Position numbers and translations under genes: made by a program. The notes under the pieces were generated by a model that saw only the letters and a program-made list of their open reading frames with translations, did not search any database and had not been told where the DNA came from. From positions 3,359,001-3,423,000 of the forward strand of contig CM075203.1 of the NCBI GenBank assembly GCA_037577475.1: a DNA stretch of 64,000 nt. The letters are read 5' to 3'. Numbering within the stretch: position 1 is the stretch's first letter; each line of letters opens with the position of its first letter. Positions 1 to 12,200 of the stretch are shown here, piece by piece. The DNA comes from Chaunax sp. Z400 (Eukaryota; Chordata; Actinopteri; Lophiiformes; Chaunacidae).

Positions 1-261
1 CCGGTACTATCATAAAACCAAACATCTGAAGCGATCTGACGCAGCTCAGTGAGTTTTGTTGATGCTGTGTGTAAATACTACATGACTAAGTGCTAACATT
101 GTGAACGTGGCTGAGCAGCGAGGAGCTGTCAAGTGGTTGCTTCTGGTTTTGTGTGCTACATGTGGGAGACGCAGCACCAGAGGAGACGCAACCCGGAGTC
201 TTTATTTTCTGTCTATTCCGTCGTTTTAGGGATATTGAGGAAGGTCTGCAGCTCTTATCCT

Positions 262-265
<4 letters not shown>

Positions 266-322
<57 letters not shown>
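266..322. repeat. (CT)n microsatellite
   Basis: A nearly pure CT run of about 55 bp. It creates the Ser/Leu-repeat and Arg/Glu-repeat frames on the two strands, which are not genes. Confidence 0.95.
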
Positions 323-324
<2 letters not shown>

Positions 325-2694
325 GTGTGGGTGGTCTCTCCATTTTTGGATTCTCAATGTCTTTGAAATGAAAGCTGCGTTATTAAATTCATCTGAAATT
401 GTGTTCCGGTTCAGTGAAATCTTTCTCGAGATGTCTTTGGTAGGAAAAAAGAAAATGAATTGTGTCACTATGTGGCTGCTATAACTGAAGCTTCCTTATC
501 TTTAGCCAACAGGGGGAAGTGCACCTCAATGTAGAAGATGATAGAGTCCATTAATTCTACTGATTATACAGTTTCAACTTGATGAAAAATGTCCGACCCT
601 TTTATGAAACACCAAAGAGAGAGGCTGTTGTGACGTTATAATCCAGACAAATGCTATAGCTGCTCTATAGATGGAAGATACGACAGGATGTCAGCAAGAT
701 GAATATGTGATTCAGATAAAGGTTAAACATGAAAATGATCAAAACTGTCTCACTAGATTTAATTAGTCCAAACCAGAAGTTAGAATATTCAAAGCAAGCA
801 GGGAGAGTTATTACTAAATATTTGGAGGATAATTTCATAACAACTTTATTAACTATCTAGTGAAAAAATGACTTGTCTTGTTCCAGTAATGGAGACTTGT
901 GTTGAAATGAAACCCATAAATATCCAAAGGATCTTCTTTGAACAAGAAACCGACTTCTAGGTGAAAAGCTCTCAGCTGATACAGCTTTAAAAGCAAAAAT
1001 AGATTAGAAGAAAGTTCCTCTTTCGTTTTTTCGCAACTTGTGAGCAAAAGAAAGAGAAGAAAACTCCTTATTTCAGATGTAAATATGTGGTTTTATAAAG
1101 CTGTCCTAAATGTGAGCTATTTTCATCCAACAATCATGTTTCTAATCCTGCAGAAAAACACAAGTGACAAAAAGGCTCTTTGTTGACAGTTTCCATTTCC
1201 TCTGGGACACAGTTCCATGGTAACCCTCCCCAGCTAAAGGGGCTGCAGCCCACAAAAAGCCCAGCATGAGTGAGGGGGTCATATGAATTATGTATTAACC
1301 CTAACTGTCTCTCTTAATCATATTTGGTCTTTCACAAAGCTCCCCTTTCTCTTTCTGATATAATATGGATCACAAGCAGTTTTAATGGCAGCGAGGTCTC
1401 TGCTGTGACCCGCCAGGCTTTCATATGTGACTATTGGAAACTAACTTCTGATTACACTGTGTCTGTCAAACAAAGCCCTCTCACTTGATGAGCAACATTT
1501 TCCCCAAAAATTCCTTCCAGTGTCTCCTGAACAGACGTTACGTATTTGGAACGGTCCACAGATAGCCTCCTCGGCGGAGTTAATAATCATTCAATCAGGA
1601 GACACAAACAAATGAAGCAAATGTATTTGTTTAATTCAGCAGATGATATGTGATAAATTATCTGTCAGAAATCTTTGATGCTTAGAGTCTTCAGGGAGAT
1701 CGTGATCGAAGGACATCTGCCCATTGGACCCCAGACACTGGTGGTGGTGGTGGTGGCTGATGACTCTGAGGAGACGGATGAGGCTCTTGCTTTTGGATAG
1801 ATGTGACCAGCTGATGAGAACAGCTGCTATCTCAATTGACAGCCCCAGACAGTTACAACAGGAAATCAAGACTGAGCATTTTTTGTGATGTTGATTTGTT
1901 CTATTTTTTTTTTTTTACGTTGCTGCTATTTGTTGTTAAAATCATCACATGAAGGGTCTTTGTTCCATTCATGTGAAGCACATCCATGTGTTATTCTTGA
2001 TTTTTCAGCTAAAAAAGCAGAGAAATCTGGTCAATTATTGTCAGAAAAAAAACCCTCCGATAAAGTAAACCACACTGAGAGATTATCCCAGGTAACACAT
2101 GATGGGGTCGCTCTCGGTCTCAGTTGAGCTCCTTGTGCAGCAACTGAACAGTATCAGGATAGAGGAATTATTAAGAAACTAGCCAGCACATGTTTTTTGA
2201 CTAATATATCATAGAGGGAGGGGAAAAAGCAAAAAAAAAACAAAAAAAAAACAAAAAAAAACAACAGTCAGCCAAAGTGATTTATGAAAAACTAATTGCT
2301 CATCCAAGATGTAATTTGTCATTTCTTTTTGACATGAAAAGACACGTGTAACATAGTTTTGTGGGGATGGGTTCAGTAGCTATTACATAATTCTGGATCC
2401 ACATCAAAAGTTAATGTGTGCCTGTTTCCCCCATGCAACCCCCCCACCCCCTCCACGAAGATAGATGAATACTTAGTGTGTGCCAAAAAATGCTGCTTAG
2501 ATCAAATAAACGAGCAGCAAGTTTTTCATTTTGACTTCACATCTGTTAAAAATGAATTAATACCCACACTTTCTCCACATAAAAACTGTGAGAGTGCAGA
2601 ATTATTTCAAGTGTGTGTCATATTAAGACACAAGGATCACTTCAAACCATGAGTTTTTGCAGGTATGGTGGCCTGATGATCGCACAATAATGAA

Positions 2695-2930
2695 AGGTCA
2701 TTGGGAGACATGAATGGTTGAAACAAATGTGACAGCAATCGATCCAATAGCTGTCGAGAAATTTCACTCAAAAGCTGCCAATGTGAGCCACATGGTGTAG
2801 CTAGAGGGAAAAATCAGGGGCATCACCATAATCAAGAGGATTCTTTTACTCGGATGCATGAATGTCTATACCAAATTTGACGGTAATCCATCCAACATTT
2901 GTCGAGATATTTCAGTCTGGACCCCAAAAA
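2695..2930 (+). repeat. Dispersed teleost-type repeat
   Basis: The segment carries two diverged copies of a phrase of the type 'aatccatccaa...tgtcgagat.tttca', at about 2738-2770 and 2880-2915. From memory this phrase is widespread in fish genomes. I infer an old interspersed element and assign no class. Confidence 0.6.
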
Positions 2931-3639
2931 AAAAAAAAAACTGAAAAAAAAAGATTTGATGGATCTGCAAAAAATAAAGATAAAAGAGTCCCGTTTTTCT
3001 TAATTTTCTATGCTAGAAATGTGTGGTTGTTACTATCTAAACCATGTTAGCACATTCTGTTCTCCTGCCTCAGTGTGGTTGCAGCTGCTGAAAAGAGACA
3101 GGCACAGGGTGGAGACTATCGTTAACATCCGTATACAAACGAACCGGAGATCCTGTCTCTCTGTTCTTCATCTTCACTGGCTTAATAATGACTTATTGTT
3201 GGATCTGTTCTCTCGCTTTCTCTTCCTCTCTCTGTCGCTCTTTCACAGCATCTTGCTACGCTAAGCACATTCTCAACAGGCGCTTTAAGTATCACCATAA
3301 TTCAATCAGGCAGCTCTTACTGGGATGTTAACGTGACACGATGCCCCCACAAAAATGCATTAAAAGTGTTATTCTACTCCTCCCTTGTTCCATCAGGATA
3401 AAATGCTTTTCAAACTTCTTTTTTAGGAAACACAATAAAAGCTCAGATGAACCAGCTGCTTGGTTTGAACCGAAAAAAAAAAAAAAATCAAAACAAAACA
3501 ATGGCAGTAAGATAAAGTTATAGTTGCTGACTTATCTGTATGTTGTCTAAAAGATAAGAATGGTGATATTTTTTTATGTTTTTGTTAATAAATTTGATGA
3601 TAAGACCAAAATCAACATTAGTCCATCTCTGATGTTAAT

Positions 3640-3905
3640 CTTAAAAAAGGATCTACACCCACATGTAGGGTCGAGGGGGGGATGGAGCCTATCCCAGCTG
3701 ACTTTGGGCATGAGGCGGGGTTCACCCTGAACAATTCACCAGTTTATCACAGGACCACATAGAAAGACTAACAACCCTTCACACTCACATTCAGACCTAC
3801 GGTCAATTTAGAGTCACCTCTACTGCATGTTTCTGGTTGTGGGAGGAAGCCGGAGAACCAGGAGGGAACCCATGCAGACATGTGGAGAACATGCTAACTC
3901 ACATG
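3640..3905 (+). repeat. Dispersed repeat of the 'tatcccagctgac' family
   Basis: It contains the phrases 'gagcctatcccagctgac', 'ttcacactcacattcag' and 'gtgggaggaagccggag', in the order I remember from a very common fish and amphibian interspersed repeat. Family recognition is from memory; the class is not determined. It runs into an ATT/ATC-rich simple stretch at about 3945-4060. Confidence 0.7.
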
Positions 3906-4067
3906 TCCTCAGCGCTACTCACTGCGTCACCATGCCAACCCCATCATTATCATCAACAACATCATCATCATTATTATTATTATTATTATGATCATGATCA
4001 TTGTTATTATCTTCATTATTATTATCAGTGTTGTTACAGTAGTAGTTATAATTACTAAAAAATGTAA

Positions 4068-4640
4068 TTGTCTGTGTCCCTGTTCCTCCCTCCATCTCTC
4101 TCTCCCCATCTCCCTCTCTCATTCTCCCCATCTATCGTCCCGATCTCTTTCTCACCTTCTCCCCATCTATCCTCCTCATCTCTCTCTATCCTCTCCCCAT
4201 CTATCCTCCCCATCTCTCTCTCTCTTCCCATCTATCCTCCCCTTCTCTCTCTCTCCCCGTCTATCGTCCCCATCTCTCTCTATCCTCTCCCCCTCTCCCC
4301 CTCTATCCTCCCCATCTCTCTCTATCCTCTCCCCCTCTCCCCCTCTATCCTCCCCATCTCTCTCTCTCCACCTCTCCCCATATATCCTCCCTATCTCTCT
4401 CCCCCTTATCCTCCCCATCTCTATTTCCCCCTCTCCCCATCTATCCTCCCCATCTCTCTCTCCCCCTCTCCACCTCTCCCCATCTCTCTCTCTCCCCATC
4501 TATTCTCCCCATCTCTCACTCTCCCCCTCTATCCTCCCTATCTCTCTCTCCCCCCTCTATCCTCCCCATCTCCCTCTCAGTCTCTCTCTACCTCTCCCCA
4601 TCTATCCTCCCCATCTCTCTCTCTCTCCTTCTCCCCATGT
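4068..4640. repeat. Pyrimidine-rich minisatellite
   Basis: About 570 bp almost without purines on the + strand, built from variants of 'ctatcctccccatctctctc' and 'cctctccccctctcc'. A unit of about 41 bp is repeated near 4286-4371. It produces long Ser/Leu/Pro frames (to 247 codons) that are compositional artefacts. Confidence 0.9.
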
Positions 4641-7639
4641 ATCCTCTCCACTGGCATGAAGACAGAACAAAAAATAAAGTCACAGCCAAAGTGCTTCGTG
4701 GCAAAAAAAAAGTTCTGTGTTCTCAGCCCAGCTGTAAAAGCGTCCTTTCTGATTCACTTGATAAGAGGCCTGGGTTTGATAAATGTGTTCAGTTTTGTCT
4801 TTTATTTCTAAGAAGTGGGACAGGTCCATCATCTTTCAGTTTATTTACTCTACTAGCATTTAGCTGTTGTTGTTTTTTAAAGTGATATTTTAATTGCTTG
4901 ATGCAAACCATTTGACCACCAAAGTAATAATGATAATATATGCAGTCTACTCGGTCTTAGCATTAATCAGTATATAGAACAGGGAATCGAACATTTCCAT
5001 ATGCAGCTGGTATATCTCATATTACAGTAACAGCATAGATGAACAAAACACACTAAACATGAAATATTATTATGGCAGCATTTCATTAAGCAACAAGTAG
5101 AAAGCTTTCTGTGCTCCAGTCTGACAGAGGCCATAGAATTAAAATATTGCTATATTGATTGTCACGTTTCTCCTGTTTTATCTGTCTGTTAGTTTTCCTT
5201 CTTATTGTGCTGAGGAACTGTTAGATGTTGCACCAGTGTGCCGTCTCTAAAATGAGGAAATAGTGAGACTTGTGAAAGACCTATGCAAACAGTTCCACGT
5301 CTTCCGCGTTCTACTGCAACAGCTTCAGGCAAGCCTTTTCTGTTCTGTTACGTCTCACAATGTCCGTACTTGAATGTGCAATAAATATTCAGTTCTGCCA
5401 CCTATTTGTATAATATTTGCAATTTGCATTGCTGGGATACACTTTGTGAAATAACCACTGTTAAATGCAAAGTAAACCTCTGGTGTTTGCATTTGAAGAA
5501 CAAAGGGGTGAGTCCTATAAAGTAAATATCTCAAATAACATAATGTGAAGCGATGATTAATCGCTGTCTAAACCTGCTTTAGTCAGGCAGCCAAACCTCA
5601 TCATCAAGGCCAACAAGGACTCTATCTACATCTGGACCAAATAATCATATTCAATCTCCTTATGTTTATAAATGAGTGTGTTTTTTGGGTTTGCAAAAAG
5701 CACCAGCACACAATGTTCTTAAAACAATGAAGTGATTGTTCCACAGTGTCTTTCAACCACACCCTGATGAGGTGATATTTATGTCTGATCTATGAATAAG
5801 ACATTAGGCTTCTGTTTGATAAGCGATGCATGTAAAGTCAAAGTATAAATAGACAGTGACTGATATGTTTGAACTTCACAGCTACAAAAAGGATCTGTGC
5901 ATCCTGTTATCCTTAATAGGCAATCGAGGGAAAATACAGCATACTCCAAATCTCCAGAAGCCCCATCCCAGAGGAGTGCACACAACGTCTGGGTTACAGG
6001 TTAACACAGAGGTATACGTTGATTTCACTCTCAAAATCAACACCACAGAATAAGATCAGTAAATCTGCATAAATAAACTCAACAGAGTCTGCAGCACAAA
6101 CAAAACCGGACAATTCGACCTTGTTTTTTTGTAGTTCTTCTATCCATAGGGTTCTGGTCCAGGCTTGGTCTTTAGTCTTGAACCGTAACAGGCTTGCGTG
6201 ACGCTTACACGACGACGGTACGGTGGCATTTTCAAAAGATTACACTCCGAACCTGTTTTTAGAAGTTTGTGTTTTCAGGCCCAAAAATGCCGCCGTCGGC
6301 CGTTTTATGGTAAAACCCTAAAACTATTCATAAGAAACGCCCAACTCTCCATCGACACAGGGCTGAGTCGATGAAGACTGAATTTTCGTTTTTGCATGAA
6401 CTGATCCTTTAAGTCTATTTCACATGCGGTCAAACTGTTCATTAAAGGGATCAGATGGGCTCTTAGAAGCTACCTGAACAGATTAGAGGGCATTTATATG
6501 GACTAGAAGTGTAGCTATACAGACCAGCAGGATGAGAGAAGCATTTGGATTAATCACATTGACACAGCTGGTCTGATTACAGATGTTCTCCGATGAAGCT
6601 GAGACACTTGGACCAACTAAATGGGTTTGGGGGAACACTTAAAGGCTCCGCCAACCCCTCTGCCCCCTCACTGTGCTCACCCCTGATTAGATAGAAATTT
6701 ACCATGACTAATGATGATTTTCATATTTAGTGACAGACTGATGGAGCGTTCACAGATCCAAGATGAATTGAAGGACATAACTGCCGTCGTGAAGGTAATA
6801 TTCTGCATGTCATTTAGAATATCATTAAATGGGGATTATTGCTGTAGTTGTCATAATCATTGTGTTTTCGTCTATCAGGGCACAAAATACTGGGAGCAAA
6901 ATAAAACCTCAGCTTGCAGCCCAACCTTAAAAACCCAAAGCATCCACCTATACTATACTTATGATTCATATATTGATTTGTTTTCTGCTGAAAGTGGCAG
7001 ATTTGTCTCATACAAGTGTAATGAGTGGTGGTTTGTCGTTGCCATTATACAGCCTGGCGTGTGAATTTCAGTGTTACTCCCCTGTGGCCATGGCTCAGGA
7101 AGAGACAGAGCTTTGTTTTTCAGCCTTGGTTAAAGTGTATAAAACAAGCACACACACAGGTAGCAGTGTGGACTCAAGGTGTCCTTATCAGCCTGAACTG
7201 ATAGCTTTGTGGATGTAGAAACTTACATAACAGCTCTTAGAGTTAACTTCATAGCTCCGTATGTGAGGTTAAAGACTTCACTTGGACCATTAAGAGATTT
7301 TTTTTTTCTTTTTCCACAGGATTTAGATTACATCTATTAAAACAAAAGTGACGAGTATCAAAGATTTAAGCAGGAAGCTGAGTCCCCCCCCCCCCACTGC
7401 TTTGTTTCTCTACTCCCTCCAGCTTCAGCTCTTATCCAGATCGAAGATCGCTTTCATGTTTGACCCACTTCTACAAGACGGAGAAAATGTGGCAAAGACA
7501 AAGGGAGGCAGGAGGAAAAATGATGAAAACGTCACTGGTGGGATAAGGTGGGGAGACAGATTAAGAGGGGGATGGAGTGAGGGGAGAAAGGTAATGAGTG
7601 AAAAAGTGACAGCAGCAGAGAGAATAATAAAGGTGGAGA

Positions 7640-7643
<4 letters not shown>

Positions 7644-7703
<60 letters not shown>
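7644..7703. repeat. (GA)n microsatellite upstream of the entpd first exon
   Basis: Sixty bases of pure GA, about 100 bp upstream of the TATA-like box at 7801. A second GA run lies at 7893-7919 inside the predicted 5' untranslated region. Whether GAGA-binding factors act here is unknown. Confidence 0.9.
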
Positions 7704-7706
<3 letters not shown>

Positions 7707-7800
7707 GAAGAATAAGGGGTAAACAGAAGGCAAAGCTAAAGGCGCCTGGGAAGGAGGGGAGTGGGCTGAGCAGAAGGGAGGAGGAAGCTCCGCTTCTCCT

Positions 7801-7807
7801 TATAAAG
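7801..7807 (+). promoter_or_regulatory. Possible TATA box of the entpd gene
   Basis: TATAAAG occurs 159 bp upstream of the ATG of a short frame that ends at a splice donor (7960-7996) and joins the ENTPD membrane-anchor exon in frame. Transcription would start near 7830. The box is a plain match; its use is inferred and would need 5' transcript data. Confidence 0.45.
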
Positions 7808-7886
7808 CTAGTGTATGTGAAAGGAGGTGCTGAAAGGCGTTAGACTGAGCTGAGAGCTGTGTTACTAGAGAGAGGAAGAGAGAAAG

Positions 7887-7925
<39 letters not shown>

Positions 7926-7959
7926 GAGACAGAGGGGCAAAGAATAGAAAGAGCATTGT

Positions 7960-7996
7960 ATGGCTTCTGAGAAGGAACCCATTTCTCCACGCAGAG
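7960..7996 (+). CDS. Probable first coding exon of entpd (cytosolic tail)
   Basis: ATG at 7960 opens MASEKEPISPRR and ends in a donor (AGAG|GTAGGT) with one base over. Joined to the acceptor after 17651 (TCCAG|AGATG), it reads in frame into the anchor exon as ...PRR-E-MKEATT. Human ENTPD1 has a cytosolic tail of similar length. A second, stronger-looking donor (ACCAG|GTAAGT) lies 100 bp downstream at 8096/8097. Using it would make this frame end at TAA before the junction, and translation would start at the internal ATG at 17654. Two N-terminal forms are therefore possible. The in-frame join is seen; the exon's reality is inferred. Confidence 0.55.
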
Positions 7997-8167
7997 GTAG
8001 GTGCACTGCTGTGACCGGCACACATATAACCACACACACACATGCACTCATTAGGAGCAAGCCAGTCGTAGTGGTCCAGTAAATGTTAACTACCAGGTAA
8101 GTGTGTGTTCTTCTAAACTGTGTAGCAGTGTGGAACAGGTGTACGACTTTTACCTAGCGTGTGTGGA

Positions 8168-8213
<46 letters not shown>

Positions 8214-9206
8214 GCGGCGTAAGCAGGTGTGTGTGCCGTGTGTGTGTCGTGTTTTGCATGTGGGATGCAGCGGGAGGTTTAAGACCTGTGTGATTGTGTA
8301 GCTGAGCATCAACACACAGGCGCCCTGAAGATCATGTGATGCTTATGGCACTTTATTAGATTGCATGTGACTGAGGGTAAATGCAGAATGGTTGAATTAG
8401 GTGGATGGATTTAATGGGGGTTGGCTTAAAGTTTCATAATCAATATGTTTGATGTATGATCCAATGTTTGTATTGATTGGTCCACAGCAATTAGCTAATT
8501 ACGGTTTCATTCCCTGTCTGAACTAAACTGGGAACTGTGTTTGTTGAATAAAGTGTACGATAAAGAGTTTTCAATGGTTATTTACACCTAAATGATCTGG
8601 TTTAGTCTGCCGAGTCATCAATAATTCAGGAATATGTGGCATGAAAACAAGTGGGGGTAAAATTAATTCGTAAAAATTAAACATCTTCACCCCCTGGAAC
8701 TGATAACATTAACTCCTGTATGTCCTTAAAGGTGACACAGATTCAGAGATAGACCTGAAGACACGTGATCGAGTTCTGTTAGTTTTAGATATATTATTAA
8801 TAAATTGAGCAAATAAAACAGGTTTGGCATATAAAAAAGAAGAAGATATCAGTTGTTGCAGAATACCCCGCAGGCCCATTGGTTGGCTAATCAGATCACT
8901 AGCTGAGAGGGAGTGGTGCTGATGCTGCACACCGCACATCAACACACACGACACGACACGACACGACACGACACAGCCACCGAAGGGTCAGCCTGCCTCC
9001 TGTCTGGAGAGATGAAAAGCAAACAATTAATTAAGTCAAATCGCATGGGGGGTGCATCATAAATAGACAGCTGCCATTTACTACATAGGCCACAAAGCAC
9101 TTCCACCACACTGCACTGCACTATATATGTTTATACTGGCCCATAATTTCTACTGCAATGGTCAGCTGTGACAGAATATACATTAAAACACACATTTATG
9201 GATGAC

Positions 9207-9249
<43 letters not shown>

Positions 9250-12200
9250 AAATATATATTAAAGAAATATAAACCAAGGATGACTATTAATCATACAAAA
9301 ATATACACACAAACAAATACTCAAAATAAGCAAATCAAAATAACAATTAAACTAGAAGCGCACTCAAAAGAACATCTGTATAATTGATAAAAATTGTCCA
9401 AAAAAAGCCCGTCTGTAATGTAAACGACTGCCGGAGAAAACGTCTCCACCTTGTCGAAGGTAATAACCACAAATCAATCAAACGGCTGAGTAAAAGGTCA
9501 GCTCATGCAGATGGTTCTTGGTATGTTGGTGTTTTATATATCTGCCTCCAACACATTACGATGGAGGTGAGTGGAATTTATATTCAGTGGATTTTTTTCC
9601 CTCTAGGAGCACCATCAATAACTTTCATTAATTAGTGTGGGAGCAGAATTTTCAGGGAAACGTGAACCGAAATGTCTACAAAAGCCTAAATCGCATCTGT
9701 TTAGTGGAAACCTTTAGAAATCACCAGGCTCTCCATGTAGATGAAATTCAATGCCAGGTCATCACTGTGGTAGTAATATTAGATTTGTGGCTGTTGTTTC
9801 ACCTCCACTCCCACATTCTGCTGAAGGTCAGGGTAGACCAGCTCCACCCCAGGCTGCAGTCTGTCTGTCCATCCTGACTGAACCCCTGTGAGGAGACTGT
9901 TTCCCTACGGTGGACAAAGATGCTTCCTCTCATTTGTCATATGACGCTGCCAGAGGTTCCCTTTTTACAGGAAGCCGCAGTTTCACAATTGCCCGAGCTG
10001 GAGTATTTATAGAGTTGCAAACTGCGGGTTGTTGCCTCTTTCAACACTTAGAACAGACTGAAGTTTCCCTGATTCATTACAATTTGAAGCAAGAAGCCCA
10101 GTGACAACTCAAGGACATTGTGTTCACAGGCATAACAATGTTGTGTGACGTCTGTGGGAATAATGGAAACGTGTTTATTCATACAGAGCATAAGAAGTCA
10201 GAGGCTCACATTGGAAATAAGCATATTTTACACATTATGTGTTATCATATATTACGTTTAGATATCATTTTTGAATTTTTACCCAATAAATCCAATCCAA
10301 TACAATTATGTTAACTTTTGTGGCTGTGTTCTGTTTGAGCTGAGCTATAGAGGAATAAAAAAAAAAACATGGTCAAATTACTCAGGTGCATAATTAATTA
10401 TAAGAATTCAGTGGATGAAATATAGTCTGCACATCATATCAATCACTTTGTCTTCTTTCTTTTATTGGGAGAATGGCTCTTCTGCATTAGACGATGCCAG
10501 CAGGTCTAACTCTAAATGCAGGCTGCATGTGAGCTGTCATGGTGATTAGTTGATTAGGATTTGCCACCTCATCAGCACAAAAAATTATACTCATTTAAAC
10601 ATGTTATTATTGAACTATGTACATGTTGGAGGCATTTCTACACTGAACCAGTCCAGGAGGTGCACTGTAGGCCACCATGACAGGTGGCTGGAGGAGCACA
10701 AATAGTATAAAATGACACGGGTGACAACATAACCTCCCTGGCAGATGTAATTAAAATGTATCTTTATGTATTAATGTGTTACATTTTGTTTAATTAAGTT
10801 ACACTGTAAAAGAAAAATCTTTAGAAAAGAAATATAACAAAATTTTTACATTAAATTTCTTTTTGTTTCACGCATAATTAATGCCCATTAATAATAATTA
10901 AAAAAATTTTTTTTCTTTTTTCTATTTTTACAGAATAATTACAAAACAAAGCAATGTTTAAGTCAAGCCTGAGGTTACCTCGTTCACAATGAAAGAATGA
11001 CCTCATTATTAATCAGTCACTGTCAGATGCTGGAATCGGATCATAGGTGGGGAAAAAAAAAACGGATGTTGCATCCCTGTCTTGAATTGTACTTAAAGCA
11101 CGATCTTACATATTCACATCAGATCATATCAACGAATTTAACTTGAATAGATTTTCCAACTGATCCCGATTTTCACTATAATTGTAATGAAATATATCAC
11201 TTTAATTTGACTTAATTAAAGGACTAAAACACTTTAATGAAGTATTGTGGGAACTGCATCTATGTAACATGCTGCCTGTACTAAGTACACGTGTCCCACA
11301 CCATGGCTCGTTGGAGCCCAACCACCAGAGCAGCACAACAAATTTCAGACGTGCCTTACAGGGTGTTTGTGCCATCTTCCTGTCATTATGAAACCACACA
11401 GTTGATCCCTGGCCGTGTCATCCTTTGACTCATCGCTGACACTAAAGCCCCGATCCTCTCAGTCTCTGCTGATTCAAATCGGCCTCCTTTCCCCTCTGTT
11501 TATCTTTGACTTCCTCTCTTTTGGTTTTATATCGCAGGACATTTGAGTTTCAGTCCATCAGAGGTGGAGATTCTGTTAATCGTGACATAATACAGAACAA
11601 AGACGTGTCTGTGCTTCAGCATAGTTTAAACACAGTATAAACTTTATTACTGCAGGTTTCTTTGTGTAAGGTGTGGGTCTGAACCTATGAAGAGTGCATC
11701 TCTGTTTCTCTCTCTGCATATTTAAACTTGTGGAAAACAACTTTAGATTTCATTGTTACCTTTTCATTGTCTGTCTGTCTGCTCAGCAAAAAGCTCTCAA
11801 CAGATTTCAGTGAAATTGTGTCGGGACATGACTGGATTTTGGACGAGGTGATGTAGATTTTGAGGCGGATCTGAATCAAGGTCCAGATCCAGGAAATGTT
11901 TTGCAGCCTTGGCAGAGAGGTTTGCAGTACTTCAGTGCCATTCTAGTTGGAAAAATGACATCATTTTGTCCGGTCTGATGTCTCAGTTAAGCTACATTAA
12001 GGGTTAGACTTAGGTAAACAGTTTGATCTGTGATGATTAAACTAAAGTTTGAAGGGATTAGGGAATGAACAAAGCCATCAGTCATCTTGAAACAGGAGGA
12101 ATGTGTGTTTGACAATTGTCTCTTTGCTATGATTGTAATCGCCGCTCCTCTAAACAATGATCATTGCAATGATTTTTCACGCACTAATAGTTTCTATCCC

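Larger units (their letters stand above)
1..7800. other. Gene-free left flank
   Basis: I recognise no exon in this stretch. It holds a CT microsatellite (266-322), A-rich runs, two dispersed fish-type repeats (about 2695-2930 and 3640-3905), a pyrimidine-rich array (4068-4640) and AT-rich unique-looking DNA. A segment near 6180-6420 looks like another dispersed element, but I could not find its ends. Open frames here are short or low-complexity and show no family motif. Confidence 0.6.

Noticed and set aside
3988..4811. Two overlapping frames of 223 and 247 codons
   Set aside because: Low-complexity translation of the pyrimidine array at 4068-4640.
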